Assembly: GCF_005876855.1 (NCBI RefSeq)
Contig: NZ_QLAE01000003.1
Span: 62,001 to 126,000 of the forward strand
Origin: Stutzerimonas nosocomialis
GTDB lineage: Bacteria; Pseudomonadota; Gammaproteobacteria; Pseudomonadales; Pseudomonadaceae
Length of the DNA stretch: 64,000 bases
Direction of reading: 5' to 3'
The position numbers and the translations under genes are program-made. Within the stretch, counting starts at the first letter, position 1, and each line of letters opens with the position of its first letter. Below, piece by piece: positions 47,540 to 57,008 of this stretch. Under the pieces are notes generated by a model that ran no database searches, was not told the DNA's origin, and saw nothing but the letters and a program-made list of their open reading frames with translations.

Positions 47540-47985
47540 GCGCGCTGCGCCTGCTGCTCGGCTTCGACTACGGAACCCGCCAGATCGGCGTCGCCATAGG
47601 CCAGCCGATCACCGGACAGGCCCGCGAGCTGTGCGTACTCAAGGCCCGTGACGGCATCCCCGACTGGAACCAGATCGAAGCGCTGATCCGCGAGTGGCAG
47701 CCCGACGCCCTGGTCGTGGGCCTGCCGTTGAACATGGACGGCTCACCCAGCGCCATGAGCGCCCGTGCAGAAAAGTTCGCAAGACGCCTCAACGGCCGCT
47801 TCAACCTGCCGGTGCACACCCACGACGAGCGCCTGACCACTTTCGAGGCCAAGGGCGAGCGGCTTCGCCAGGGCCAGTCGGGCAACTATCGCGAGCGGCC
47901 GGTCGATGCGCTGGCCGCCGCCCTGCTGCTCGAAGGCTGGCTCGCCGCGCAGCCAGCCCCCTCCGCCAACAAGGAGCACCCATGA
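47536..47985 (+). CDS. ruvX: Putative Holliday junction resolvase / pre-16S rRNA nuclease
   Basis: The 149-residue RNase H-like protein has [28 protein letters not shown] and [13 protein letters not shown], the family's acidic catalytic positions. YqgF is best supported as the nuclease that matures the 16S rRNA 5' end. It overlaps algH by four bases and pyrR by four bases. Confidence 0.94.
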   Translation: MSALRLLLGFDYGTRQIGVAIGQPITGQARELCVLKARDGIPDWNQIEALIREWQPDALVVGLPLNMDGSPSAMSARAEKFARRLNGRFNLPVHTHDERLTTFEAKGERLRQGQSGNYRERPVDALAAALLLEGWLAAQPAPSANKEHP

Positions 47986-48497
47986 ACCTTCCCCGTCCCG
48001 AGCAGCTTCTTCCGGAGATGGCCGCCGCCCTCGACCGCCACCTGGCCAGCCGCGGGATTCTCCAACCCCACTTCATAGGCATCCGCACCGGAGGCGTCTG
48101 GGTCGCCCAGGCGCTCATGGAGGCCGGCGGCCGCGATCAGCCGCTCGGCATTCTCGACGTTTCGTTCTACCGCGACGACTTCACCCAGAACGGACTGCAT
48201 CCGCAGGTGCAGCCCTCGGAGCTGCCGTTCGAGATCGAGGGCCAGCACCTGGTGCTGATCGACGACGTCCTGATGACCGGACGCACCATCCGCGCCGCGC
48301 TCAACGAACTGTTCGACTACGGTCGCCCCGCCAGCGTGACCCTGGTGTGCCTGCTCGACCTCAACGCGCGCGAATTGCCGGTCCGCCCGGACGTGGTCGG
48401 CGCGACCCTGTCCCTGGCGCCGGAGCAACGGGTAAAATTGCTCGGCCCGACGCCGCTTGCCCTCGAGCTTCAGGCCCTCGCCCCCGCTTCCAACTGA
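47982..48497 (+). CDS. pyrR: Pyrimidine regulator / uracil phosphoribosyltransferase PyrR
   Basis: The 171-residue PRTase-fold protein carries the PRPP-binding motif [18 protein letters not shown] and the family segment [11 protein letters not shown]. In Pseudomonas PyrR takes part in pyrimidine-responsive control of pyr genes. An AAGGAG ribosome site precedes the start, which overlaps ruvX. No attenuator was identified upstream of pyrB, only nine bases away. Confidence 0.94.
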   Translation: MNLPRPEQLLPEMAAALDRHLASRGILQPHFIGIRTGGVWVAQALMEAGGRDQPLGILDVSFYRDDFTQNGLHPQVQPSELPFEIEGQHLVLIDDVLMTGRTIRAALNELFDYGRPASVTLVCLLDLNARELPVRPDVVGATLSLAPEQRVKLLGPTPLALELQALAPASN

Positions 48498-48506
48498 GAC
48501 CCCGCG

Positions 48507-49511
48507 ATGACGCCCACCGACGCCAAGCGCCCGCTGCAACTCAACGACCTCGGTCAGCTGCGCCATTTCCTGTCGCTCGACGGGCTGCCGCGCGAGCTGC
48601 TGACCGAAATCCTCGACACCGCCGACTCCTTCCTCGAAGTCGGCAACCGCTCGGTGAAGAAGGTCCCGCTGCTGCGCGGCAAGACCGTCTGCAACGTGTT
48701 CTTCGAGAACTCGACGCGCACCCGCACCACCTTCGAGCTCGCGGCCAAGCGTCTGTCGGCCGACGTCATCACGCTCAACGTGTCGACCTCCTCGACGAGC
48801 AAGGGCGAGACGCTCACCGATACCCTGCGCAACCTCGAGGCCATGGCGGCGGACATGTTCGTGGTCCGCCACGCCGAATCGGGCGCCGCGCATTTCATCG
48901 CCGAGCACGTCTGCCCGGACGTCGCCGTGATCAACGGTGGCGACGGCCGCCACGCGCACCCGACCCAGGGCATGCTCGACATGCTCACCATTCGCCGCCA
49001 CAAGGGCAGTTTCGAGAACCTCTCGGTGGCCATCGTCGGCGACATCCTTCATTCACGCGTCGCCCGCTCCAACATGCTCGCGCTCAGGACCCTGGGTTGC
49101 CCGGACATCCGCGTCATCGGCCCGAAGACGCTCCTGCCGATCGGCCTGGAGCAGTACGGCGTGCGAGTTTTCAACGACATGAGCGAGGGCCTGCGCGACG
49201 TCGACGTGGTGATCATGCTGCGCCTGCAGCGCGAACGCATGCAGGGCGGGATGCTGCCGAGCGAGAGCGAGTTCTACCGGCTCTACGGCCTCAGCACGCA
49301 GCGCCTGACCCAGGCGCGGCCCGACGCCATCGTCATGCATCCGGGGCCGATCAACCGCGGCGTGGAAATCGAATCGGCGGTGGCCGACGGCGCGCAATCG
49401 GTCATTCTCAATCAGGTTACCTACGGCATCGCCATCCGCATGGCCGTGCTGTCCATGGCCATGAGCGGACAGACCGCGCAGCGCCAACTCGACTCCGAGG
49501 AGCAGAAGTGA
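48507..49511 (+). CDS. pyrB: Aspartate carbamoyltransferase catalytic chain
   Basis: The 334-residue enzyme makes carbamoyl aspartate. The carbamoyl phosphate motif [19 protein letters not shown], the aspartate loop and the [15 protein letters not shown] block are clear. The N-terminal extension of about 15-20 residues before the catalytic core is typical of Pseudomonas ATCase, where it binds nucleotide effectors. The stop overlaps the pyrC' start. Confidence 0.97.
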   Translation: MTPTDAKRPLQLNDLGQLRHFLSLDGLPRELLTEILDTADSFLEVGNRSVKKVPLLRGKTVCNVFFENSTRTRTTFELAAKRLSADVITLNVSTSSTSKGETLTDTLRNLEAMAADMFVVRHAESGAAHFIAEHVCPDVAVINGGDGRHAHPTQGMLDMLTIRRHKGSFENLSVAIVGDILHSRVARSNMLALRTLGCPDIRVIGPKTLLPIGLEQYGVRVFNDMSEGLRDVDVVIMLRLQRERMQGGMLPSESEFYRLYGLSTQRLTQARPDAIVMHPGPINRGVEIESAVADGAQSVILNQVTYGIAIRMAVLSMAMSGQTAQRQLDSEEQK

Positions 49512-50782
49512 TGCCCGTTCAGATCCTCGGCGCCCGCCTGATCGACCCCGCCAGCGGACGGGACGAAGTCACCGATATCTTCCTGCAGGACGGCAAGGTG
49601 GTCGCCATCGGCCAAGCGCCCGACGGCTACGAGGCCGCCACCTCGATCGACGCCCGGGGACTGGTGGCAGCCCCGGGCCTGGTCGACCTCAGCGTTGCCC
49701 TGCGCGAGCCCGGCTACAGCCGCAAGGGCAGCATCGCCAGCGAGACGCTGGCCGCCACCGCCGGCGGCGTCACCAGCCTCTGCTGCCCGCCCCAGACGCG
49801 CCCGGTGCTGGACACCCCGGCGGTGGCCGAACTGATCCTCGACCGCGCTCGCGAGTCAGGGCATGCCAAGGTCTACCCGATCGGCGCCCTGACCCGTGAG
49901 CTGGCCGGCGAGCAACTGGCCGAACTGGTCTCGCTACGCGATGCGGGCTGCGTCGCCTTCGGCAACGGGCTGCGCGAGTTCGCCAACAGCCGTAACCTGC
50001 GCCGCGCCCTGGAATATGCCGCCACCTTCGACCTCACCGTGGTCTTCCATTCCCAGGATGCCGACCTTGCCGAGGGCGGGCTAGCCCACGAAGGCCCGGT
50101 CGCCAGCTTCCTCGGCCTGGCCGGCATTCCGGAAACGGCGGAAACCCTGGCGCTGGCGCGAAACCTCCTGCTGGTGGAGCAGGCGGGCGTATGCGCGCAC
50201 TTCACCCAGCTGACCAGCGCCCGTGGCGTGCAGATGATTGCCGATGCCCAGGCGCGCGGCCTGCCGGTGACCGCCGATGTCGCGATGTACCAGCTGATCC
50301 TCACCGAAGACGCCCTGCAGGGCTTCTCCAGCCTCTATCACGTGCAGCCGCCGCTGCGCAGCCATGCGGACCGCGAAGCGCTGCGCGAGGCGGTCAGGCA
50401 GGGCGTCGTCTCGGCCATCTCCAGCCACCACCAGCCCCACGAAGCAGATGCCAAGGATGCTCCCTTCGGTGCCACCGAGCCCGGCATCAGCAGCGTGGAA
50501 ATCCTCTTGCCGCTGGCCCTGACGCTGGTCCAGGACGGCCTGCTCGACCTGCCGACCCTGCTCGCGCGCCTGGGCAGCGGCCCGGCCGCCGCCCTGAACC
50601 TGCCCGCGGGGCGACTGGCCGAGGGCATGCCGGCCGACCTGGTACTGTTCGACCCGGCCAGCTCCACGCTGGTGGGCGAGTCGTGGCTGTCGAAGGGCCG
50701 CAACTGCCCGTTCCTCGGTCACTGCCTGCCGGGCGCGGTCCGCTACACCCTGGTGGACGGCCGCATCAGCTACCGTCGCTGA
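49511..50782 (+). CDS. pyrC': Dihydroorotase-like, probably inactive ATCase partner PyrC'
   Basis: The 423-residue amidohydrolase-fold protein lacks the zinc-binding HxH: after beta strand 1 it reads GLVDLSVALREPGY where active enzymes have GLVDxHxHLR. This is the pseudo-dihydroorotase of Pseudomonas, which forms a dodecamer with PyrB and is needed for ATCase assembly; a separate active PyrC is expected elsewhere. The start ATG shares one base with the pyrB TGA, indicating coupling. Confidence 0.92.
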   Translation: MPVQILGARLIDPASGRDEVTDIFLQDGKVVAIGQAPDGYEAATSIDARGLVAAPGLVDLSVALREPGYSRKGSIASETLAATAGGVTSLCCPPQTRPVLDTPAVAELILDRARESGHAKVYPIGALTRELAGEQLAELVSLRDAGCVAFGNGLREFANSRNLRRALEYAATFDLTVVFHSQDADLAEGGLAHEGPVASFLGLAGIPETAETLALARNLLLVEQAGVCAHFTQLTSARGVQMIADAQARGLPVTADVAMYQLILTEDALQGFSSLYHVQPPLRSHADREALREAVRQGVVSAISSHHQPHEADAKDAPFGATEPGISSVEILLPLALTLVQDGLLDLPTLLARLGSGPAAALNLPAGRLAEGMPADLVLFDPASSTLVGESWLSKGRNCPFLGHCLPGAVRYTLVDGRISYRR

Positions 50783-50799
50783 TCGGTAGAGCCCTGCCC

Positions 50800-50820
50800 C
50801 GGAGCGCGCAATGCGCTCCG
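50800..50820. terminator. Hairpin between pyrC' and the TM2 gene
   Basis: CGGAGCGC and GCGCTCCG pair around GCAAT, between convergent stops. It may serve both strands, but T tracts are absent. Confidence 0.5.
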
Positions 50821-50825
50821 CGCGT

Positions 50826-51224
50826 TCAGATGCGCTGGGCGTTGCGAACCGAGATCTGCGTGTTGAGCGTCCAGAAGTCGTAGAGCACGCCGAGGAAGAA
50901 CAGCCCACCGGTGCACAGGTAGAGGATGCCGGTGATCCACTTGCCCTGGTACATCCGGTGTACCCCGAAAATCCCGAGGAAGGTCAGCAGGATCCAGCCG
51001 ATGTTGTAGTCCAGAGGCCCGGCGGTGAACCGCAGGTCCGCCTCGCGATCCATCGCCGGGATCAGGAACAGGTCGATGATCCAGCCGATGAACAGCAACC
51101 CCAGCGTGAAGAACCAGATGGTCCCGGTAACGGGCTTGCCGTAGTAGAACCGGTGCGCGCCGAGAAAGCCGAAGATCCAGAGCAGATAGCCAATGACCTT
51201 GCTGTGGGTATCCTGTCGTTGCAT
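50826..51224 (-). CDS. TM2-domain membrane protein with two TM2 repeats
   Basis: The 132-residue protein has two tandem TM2 units, each with a loop motif (FLGAHRFYYGK and IFGVHRMYQGK) between transmembrane helices, giving about four helices. TM2 proteins are widespread but of unclear function. The start at 51224 has a perfect AGGAGG ribosome site. It is divergent from the LexA-box cassette. Confidence 0.88.
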   Translation of the reverse strand: MQRQDTHSKVIGYLLWIFGFLGAHRFYYGKPVTGTIWFFTLGLLFIGWIIDLFLIPAMDREADLRFTAGPLDYNIGWILLTFLGIFGVHRMYQGKWITGILYLCTGGLFFLGVLYDFWTLNTQISVRNAQRI

Positions 51225-51305
51225 GTGACCTCCTGGAAAAAGGGAAAAGCGCCAGATCAGACCCTGCACGACCGCTATCGATCCGACACACGGAGCCGAG
51301 CAGGC

Positions 51306-51334
51306 TTGCCTGAATACGAGCCAGACAAGATACT
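51306..51334 (+). promoter_or_regulatory. Promoter of the radical SAM/UdgX cassette
   Basis: TTGCCT at 51306-51311 and GATACT at 51329-51334 are 17 bases apart, about 30 bases before the ATG at 51364. The LexA box begins inside the -10. Confidence 0.6.
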
Positions 51335-51348
51335 GTATATAAACACAG
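51333..51348 (+). promoter_or_regulatory. LexA (SOS) box
   Basis: CTGT, eight AT-rich bases (ATATAAAC) and ACAG form a perfect match to the CTGT-N8-ACAG core of gammaproteobacterial LexA boxes. It overlaps the -10 of the cassette promoter and ends 15 bases before the start codon, a classical repressing position. Confidence 0.85.
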
Positions 51349-51363
51349 CTAACGGTCTCCGTC

Positions 51364-52575
51364 ATGGAACTCATCGACAAGCTCACGGTGCTCGCCGACG
51401 CAGCCAAGTATGACGCGTCCTGCGCCAGCAGCGGAGCGCCACGGCGCAGCTCGAAAGGCCGCAACGGCCTCGGCGCCACCGATGGTACGGGAATCTGCCA
51501 CAGCTTCACGCCCGACGGTCGCTGCGTCTCGCTGCTCAAGGTCCTGCTGACCAACTTCTGCCTGTACGACTGCCAGTACTGCGTCAATCGCCGCTCCAGC
51601 AACGTGCCGCGTGCCCGCTTCACGCCGGAGGAGGTGGTACGCCTGACGCTGGATTTCTACCGGCGCAACCTCATCAGTGGCCTGTTCCTGAGTTCGGGCA
51701 TCATCCGCTCGGCCGACTACACCATGGAGCAGCTGACCCGCGTCGCCAGGCTGCTGCGCGAAACGCACGAATTTCGCGGCTACATCCATCTCAAGACGAT
51801 CCCCGACGCCGACCCGCTGCTGATCGCCGAAGCCGGGCGCTACGCGGATCGGTTGAGCGTGAACGTGGAGTTGCCCACCGAGGATGGGCTGACACGCCTG
51901 GCCCCGGAAAAAAGCGGAAGGACCATCCGCCAGGCCATGGGCCAGATCCGCCTGGGCGTCGAAGCGACCGAGGGGGAACCCCGCGCGCCCTCGTTCGCCC
52001 CCGCCGGGCAGAGCACGCAGATGATCATCGGCGCCGACGCCACCGACGACAGCGCCATCCTGCGCACCGCCCAGCGCCTCTACGGCGCCTATGGCCTCAA
52101 GCGCGTCTACTACTCGGCATTCAGCCCGATCCCGCAAAGCCCGAACTCAGTACCGCTGCAACCGCCGCCGCTGTTGCGCGAGCACCGCCTCTACCAGGCG
52201 GACTTCCTGTTGCGTGGCTATGGCTTCCGGGTCGACGAGCTGCTCGGCGGCCCAGGCAACCTGCCCCTGGACATCGACCCGAAGCTGGCCTGGGCGCTGA
52301 GCCACCGCGAGCAGTTCCCCCTCGACCTGAACCGAGCCGAGCCGATGCTGATCGCGCGGGTGCCCGGCATCGGCGTGCGCAATGCCAAACGGCTGGTCGA
52401 GCTGCGTCGTGAACGACGGATTCGCTATGCCGACCTGATTCGCCTGCGCTGCGCCATGGACAAGGCCAGGCCCTTCATCGTCACCCAGGACTACCGCCCC
52501 CGGGAGGCGACGCTGGAGTCGTCCGCGCTGCGCCGCCAGCTCAGCGATCAGCCGGCGCAGATGGCGCTGTGGTGA
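51364..52575 (+). CDS. Putative DNA modification/repair radical SAM protein (UdgX-linked)
   Basis: The 403-residue protein has the radical SAM cluster motif CLYDCQYC (CX3CX2C) near residue 63, preceded by GTGICHSFTPDGRCVSLLKVL. A C-terminal helix-hairpin-helix (ARVPGIGVRNAKRLVELR) suggests DNA binding. It matches the spore photoproduct lyase-related group that is linked to UdgX genes. Its stop overlaps the next gene (GTGGTGA). The LexA box in front suggests DNA-damage induction. The substrate lesion is unknown. Confidence 0.88.
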   Translation: MELIDKLTVLADAAKYDASCASSGAPRRSSKGRNGLGATDGTGICHSFTPDGRCVSLLKVLLTNFCLYDCQYCVNRRSSNVPRARFTPEEVVRLTLDFYRRNLISGLFLSSGIIRSADYTMEQLTRVARLLRETHEFRGYIHLKTIPDADPLLIAEAGRYADRLSVNVELPTEDGLTRLAPEKSGRTIRQAMGQIRLGVEATEGEPRAPSFAPAGQSTQMIIGADATDDSAILRTAQRLYGAYGLKRVYYSAFSPIPQSPNSVPLQPPPLLREHRLYQADFLLRGYGFRVDELLGGPGNLPLDIDPKLAWALSHREQFPLDLNRAEPMLIARVPGIGVRNAKRLVELRRERRIRYADLIRLRCAMDKARPFIVTQDYRPREATLESSALRRQLSDQPAQMALW

Positions 52576-53990
52576 TCCACTCCTTCGAAGACTGGCGCCA
52601 GGAGGCCAAACGCCTGGTGCTGGCCGGCGTCGCGCCACACGAGGTGGACTGGCAGGGTCATGCCGGGCTGCTCGGCGGCCTGTTCGATGCGACGTGCAAT
52701 GGTGAACCACCGAGAGCACTGCGTATTCCGCGCGCCCTTCCGGAACTGCTGGCCAGCGCCGCGCGCTTTCGCGCCGAGGATCGCTGGGCCCTGCTGTACC
52801 GGGTGCTCTGGCGCGTCGCGGCGGGTGACCGAAGCGCGATGCTGGCCGGCGACATCGATGGCAGCGAGCTGCACCGGCGCATCAGGGCGGTACGTCGCGA
52901 AGCCCACCACATGCACGCCTTTCTGCGTTTTCGCCCCTGCCAGGCGAGCGACGTCGAATTCATCGCCTGGCACGAGCCGGCCCACGAGGTACTGGACCTG
53001 GGGGCTGAGCATTTCATCGGCCGCATGGGCCGGACGCGCTGGGCGATCGCGACGCCCGACGGGGCGGCCTGCTTCGATGGCCGGGCGCTGCGCTATAGCC
53101 ACCCCTGCCCGCCGGCCCTGATGCGGCTGGCCAGGGAGGGCGACGAGCGCGACGATGCCTTGTGGCAGACCTACTACCAGAGCACCTTCAACCCGGCGCG
53201 GCTGAACGAGAAGGCCATGCGCGGCCATATGCCGGTGCGCTTCTGGCAGCACCTGCCGGAGGCCCGCCTGATCCCGCAGATGGTCAGCGAAGCCCGGGCC
53301 GGGCAGCAGCGCCTGGCGCAGGCCGCGGATGTCGGCGAACGCGGCGGCAAGGCGGTATTGATTGCCCGTGAGCGGGCCCAGCCCGCGCGCCCGGCCACCA
53401 GCGCCCTGCAGGACTGCCAGGCCTGTGCGATCTGGCGCAACGCCACCTGCGCCGTGCCCGGCGAAGGTCCGCAGCAGGCATCGATCATGCTGGTCGGCGA
53501 ACAGCCCGGCGATCTCGAGGACCTGGCGGGCCGCCCCTTCGTCGGGCCGGCCGGACAGGTGCTGAACGACGCGCTGCGCGCGGCAGGGCTCGGGCGCGAC
53601 GGACTTTACCTGACCAATGCGGTCAAGCATTTCAAATGGGAGCCCCGCGGCGGCCCCACCAGTCGAGGCGCCACGCGCCTGCACGCCAGCCCCAAGCCCG
53701 CCGAGATCCAGGCCTGCCGTCCCTGGCTGGATGAAGAGTTGAATCGGGTACGTCCGCAGGTCGTGGTTGCGCTCGGCCGCACGGCACTGGCGTCATTGCT
53801 CGAGGTGCACGACCCGCAGCGCATTCGCCTGGCCGATTTCAGCGGCCAGCCGATGCGCCATAAAGACTTCTGGTTGCTGGTGGCGCCTCACCCGGCGGCG
53901 ATTCTGCGAAGCCGGGAAGGCGGAGAGATGCGGCGCGCCGAGCTGGTTGCCGCACTGAAGCAGGCGAACCAGCTGGCGAAGGAGGCTTAG
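52569..53990 (+). CDS. DUF4130-UdgX fusion, uracil-DNA binding/crosslinking protein
   Basis: Residues about 1-240 are the DUF4130-type domain found with this cassette (FIAWHEPAHEVLDLGAEHFIGRMGRTRWAIATP). Residues about 270-473 are a UdgX-type family 4 uracil-DNA glycosylase with cluster cysteines (CQACAIW, CRPWL), GEQPGDLEDLAGRPFVGPAG and VAPHPAAILR. The UdgX loop histidine that bonds covalently to DNA is retained in ATRLHASP. The start is GTG at 52569 (or 52572), overlapping the radical SAM gene. The stop overlaps that of convergent pilU. Confidence 0.9.
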   Translation: MVIHSFEDWRQEAKRLVLAGVAPHEVDWQGHAGLLGGLFDATCNGEPPRALRIPRALPELLASAARFRAEDRWALLYRVLWRVAAGDRSAMLAGDIDGSELHRRIRAVRREAHHMHAFLRFRPCQASDVEFIAWHEPAHEVLDLGAEHFIGRMGRTRWAIATPDGAACFDGRALRYSHPCPPALMRLAREGDERDDALWQTYYQSTFNPARLNEKAMRGHMPVRFWQHLPEARLIPQMVSEARAGQQRLAQAADVGERGGKAVLIARERAQPARPATSALQDCQACAIWRNATCAVPGEGPQQASIMLVGEQPGDLEDLAGRPFVGPAGQVLNDALRAAGLGRDGLYLTNAVKHFKWEPRGGPTSRGATRLHASPKPAEIQACRPWLDEELNRVRPQVVVALGRTALASLLEVHDPQRIRLADFSGQPMRHKDFWLLVAPHPAAILRSREGGEMRRAELVAALKQANQLAKEA

Positions 53991-55132
53991 CGGAAGCTGC
54001 GGCCCGGATCGTCGTCGCTGACTTCCAGGCTCAGCCCCTGGGAGACGCTGGTCAGGTGCTCGCCGTCGGTTTCCGAACCGAGCTTGATCATCAGACGCAG
54101 GTCGTTTGCCGAGTCGGCGTAGAGCAGCGCGTCCTCGTAGGTGATTTCGCCCTGCACGTAGAGGTTGTACAGCGCCTGGTCGAAGGTCTGCATGCCAAGT
54201 TCCGTGGAGCGCTTCATCAGGGACTTGAGCTCGTGGACTTCGCCCTTGCGGATCAGATCGGCGGCCAGCGGGGTGTTGATCAGTACTTCGATCACCGCGC
54301 GGCGGCCCTTGCCGTCCGGGGTCGGAACCAGCTGCTGGGCGACGATCGCCTTGAGGTTCAGCGACAGGTCCATCCAGACCTGGTTCTGCCGGTCGGCGGG
54401 GAAGAAGTTGATGATCCGGTCCAGCGCCTGGTTGGCGTTGTTGGCGTGCAGGGTGGCCAGGCACAGGTGGCCGGTCTCGGCGAAGGCCACGGCGTGGTCC
54501 ATGGTCTCGCGGGTACGCACCTCGCCGATCAGGATCACGTCCGGCGCCTGGCGCAGGGTGTTCTTCAGCGCCACCTCGAACGACTCGGTGTCGATGCCCA
54601 CTTCACGCTGGGTGACGATGCAGCTCTGGTGCTGGTGGATGTATTCGATCGGGTCCTCGATGGAGATGATGTGCCCGCTCGAATGCTTGTTGCGGTAGCC
54701 GATCATGGCCGCCAGCGAGGTCGACTTGCCGGTACCGGTGGCGCCCACGAAGAGCACCAGCCCGCGCTTGGTCATCGCCAGTTTCTTCAGTACGTCGGGC
54801 AGCTTGAGGTCGTCGATGGTCGGGATGTTGGTCTCGATGCGACGCAGCACCATGCCGGCGAGGTTACGCTGGTAGAACGCGCTGACGCGGAAACGACCGA
54901 TGCCCCGTGCGCTGATGGCGAAGTTGCACTCGTGGTTCTCGGTGAAATCCCGACGCTGCGCCTCGTTCATCACACCGTGCACGGTCTCACGGGTCTGCTC
55001 AGGCGACATCGCGTTCTTGGTCACGGGCATGATCTTGCCGTTGACCTTCATCGACGGCGGAACGCCAGCGGTGATGAACAGGTCGGAGCCGCCCTTTTCC
55101 ACCATCAGGCGCAACAGTTTTTCGAATTCCAT
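53987..55132 (-). CDS. pilU: Type IV pilus retraction ATPase accessory PilU
   Basis: The 381-residue hexameric ATPase has Walker A GATGTGKSTS, an Asp box, Walker B region ILIGEVRTRETM, His box ATLHANNA, and a C-terminal extension. It works with PilT in retraction and twitching. The start at 55132 (MEFEKLLRLMVEKGGSDLF) matches the family. It is downstream of pilT by 72 bases. Confidence 0.96.
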   Translation of the reverse strand: MEFEKLLRLMVEKGGSDLFITAGVPPSMKVNGKIMPVTKNAMSPEQTRETVHGVMNEAQRRDFTENHECNFAISARGIGRFRVSAFYQRNLAGMVLRRIETNIPTIDDLKLPDVLKKLAMTKRGLVLFVGATGTGKSTSLAAMIGYRNKHSSGHIISIEDPIEYIHQHQSCIVTQREVGIDTESFEVALKNTLRQAPDVILIGEVRTRETMDHAVAFAETGHLCLATLHANNANQALDRIINFFPADRQNQVWMDLSLNLKAIVAQQLVPTPDGKGRRAVIEVLINTPLAADLIRKGEVHELKSLMKRSTELGMQTFDQALYNLYVQGEITYEDALLYADSANDLRLMIKLGSETDGEHLTSVSQGLSLEVSDDDPGRSFR

Positions 55133-55204
55133 CGGTGTACTCGCAATCGTCTGGCGAAACCGCCGCCGCAGCGGCAAGCCCTGCCGCCCGTAGGCGCGCA
55201 GGGG

Positions 55205-56239
55205 TTAGAAATTTTCCGGTGTCTTGGCCTTTTCCTTGGCGCTGTCGCGGCTGATCAGCCCCTTGGACAGGAGGTTTTTCAGGCAGGCGTCGAGGGTCTG
55301 CATGCCGATCGAGCCGCCGGTCTGGATCGCCGAATACATCTGCGCGACCTTGTCCTCGCGGATCAGGTTCCGGATGGCCGGGGTGCCGATCATGATCTCA
55401 TGGGCCGCGACGCGTCCGCCGCCGACCTTCTTGAGCAGGGTCTGGGAAATCACCGCCTGCAACGATTCGGAGAGCATGGAGCGGACCATGGATTTTTCTT
55501 CGGCGGGGAAGACGTCGACCACCCGGTCGATGGTCTTGGCGGCCGAGGTGGTGTGCAGGGTGCCGAATACCAGGTGACCGGTTTCCGCCGCGGTCAACGC
55601 CAGGCGGATGGTTTCCAGGTCGCGCATCTCGCCGACGAGGATGATGTCCGGGTCTTCCCGCAGGGCCGAGCGCAGGGCTTCGGAGAAGCCGAGGGTGTCG
55701 CGGTGGACTTCACGCTGGTTGACCAGGCACTTCTTGGACTCGTGAACGAATTCGATCGGGTCTTCGATGGTCAGGATGTGGTGGTACTTGGTGCTGTTGA
55801 GGTAGTCGAGCATCGCCGCCAGGGTGGTCGACTTGCCCGAACCGGTCGGGCCGGTCACCAGGACCAGGCCTCGCGGCACGTCGGTGATCTTGCGGAACAC
55901 TTCGCCCATCCCCAGGTCTTCCATGGTCAGCACCTTGGAGGGAATGGTCCGGAATACCGCGCCCGCGCCGCGGTTCTGGTTGAACGCGTTGACGCGGAAA
56001 CGCGCCACGCCGGGCACTTCGAAGGAGAAGTCGGTCTCGAGGAACTCTTCGTAGTCCTTGCGCTGCTTGTCGTTCATGATGTCGTAGATCAGCGCGTGCA
56101 CCTGCTTGTGATCCAGCGGCGGCAGGTTGATCCGGCGCACATCGCCGTCGACGCGGATCATCGGCGGCAAGCCAGCGGAAAGGTGCAGGTCCGACGCACC
56201 CTGCTTGGCGCTGAACGCCAGCAGCTCAGTGATATCCAT
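55205..56239 (-). CDS. pilT: Type IV pilus retraction ATPase PilT
   Basis: The 344-residue motor depolymerises the pilus. Walker A is GPTGSGKSTT, Walker B ILVGEMRDLETIR, the His box GTLHTTSA, and the retraction-specific AIRNLIRE motif is intact. The start at 56239 gives the usual MDITELLAFSAKQGASDLHLS, with GGGGAG upstream. It is divergent from yggS across a 66-base spacer. Confidence 0.97.
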   Translation of the reverse strand: MDITELLAFSAKQGASDLHLSAGLPPMIRVDGDVRRINLPPLDHKQVHALIYDIMNDKQRKDYEEFLETDFSFEVPGVARFRVNAFNQNRGAGAVFRTIPSKVLTMEDLGMGEVFRKITDVPRGLVLVTGPTGSGKSTTLAAMLDYLNSTKYHHILTIEDPIEFVHESKKCLVNQREVHRDTLGFSEALRSALREDPDIILVGEMRDLETIRLALTAAETGHLVFGTLHTTSAAKTIDRVVDVFPAEEKSMVRSMLSESLQAVISQTLLKKVGGGRVAAHEIMIGTPAIRNLIREDKVAQMYSAIQTGGSIGMQTLDACLKNLLSKGLISRDSAKEKAKTPENF

Positions 56240-56305
56240 GGGACTCCCCAATTACAAGCAAGCAGGTAGAATGCCGCGCAGACCACGAGGCGGCGGGCGC
56301 AGGTA

Positions 56306-56992
56306 ATGTCCACGATAGCGACGAATATTGCAAAGGTCGGAGCGCGCATCCGTGAGGCGGCGCAAGCATCGGCGCGGGATGCCGAATCGGTGGGCCTGCT
56401 GGCGGTCAGCAAGACCCAGCCGGCCGAGGCGATCCGCGAGGCCTTCGGCGCCGGCGTGAGGGACTTCGGCGAGAATTACCTGCAGGAAGCGCTGGACAAG
56501 CAGACCGCTCTGACCGACCTTGCGCTGCACTGGCATTTCATCGGCCCGATCCAGTCGAACAAGACCAAGGCCATCGCGGAGCATTTCGACTGGGTGCATT
56601 CGGTCGATCGCCTGAAGATCGCCCAGCGGTTGTCCGAACAGCGCCCCGACGCCCTCGGCCCGCTGAACATCTGCCTGCAGGTCAACGTCAGCGGCGAAGC
56701 GAGCAAGTCGGGCTGCGCGCCCGAAGCGGTCGCCGGGCTGGCCGAGGCGATCGCCGAACTGCCCCGCCTGCGCCTGCGCGGCCTGATGACCATCCCCGCA
56801 CCAACCGAGGACCCCACCGAGCAACGCCGGGCCTTCGCCCGCCTGCGCCAGCTCAAGGAAGCCCTCGGGCCCGACCTCGACACACTCTCCATGGGCATGA
56901 GCCAGGATCTGGAAGCCGCCATCGCCGAGGGCGCGACCTGGGTCCGCATCGGCACCGCCCTGTTCGGCGCCCGGGACTACGGGCGCCCATGA
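56306..56992 (+). CDS. yggS: PLP homeostasis protein YggS
   Basis: The 228-residue alanine-racemase-fold protein binds PLP through the lysine in LLAVSKTQPAEAIREAF; the phosphate site is near WVRIGTALFGARDYG. It buffers PLP and affects amino-acid pools rather than having a known catalytic role. It begins a yggS-proC-yggT run. Confidence 0.95.
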   Translation: MSTIATNIAKVGARIREAAQASARDAESVGLLAVSKTQPAEAIREAFGAGVRDFGENYLQEALDKQTALTDLALHWHFIGPIQSNKTKAIAEHFDWVHSVDRLKIAQRLSEQRPDALGPLNICLQVNVSGEASKSGCAPEAVAGLAEAIAELPRLRLRGLMTIPAPTEDPTEQRRAFARLRQLKEALGPDLDTLSMGMSQDLEAAIAEGATWVRIGTALFGARDYGRP

Positions 56993-57008
56993 ATAAAGGA
57001 AACCATCG

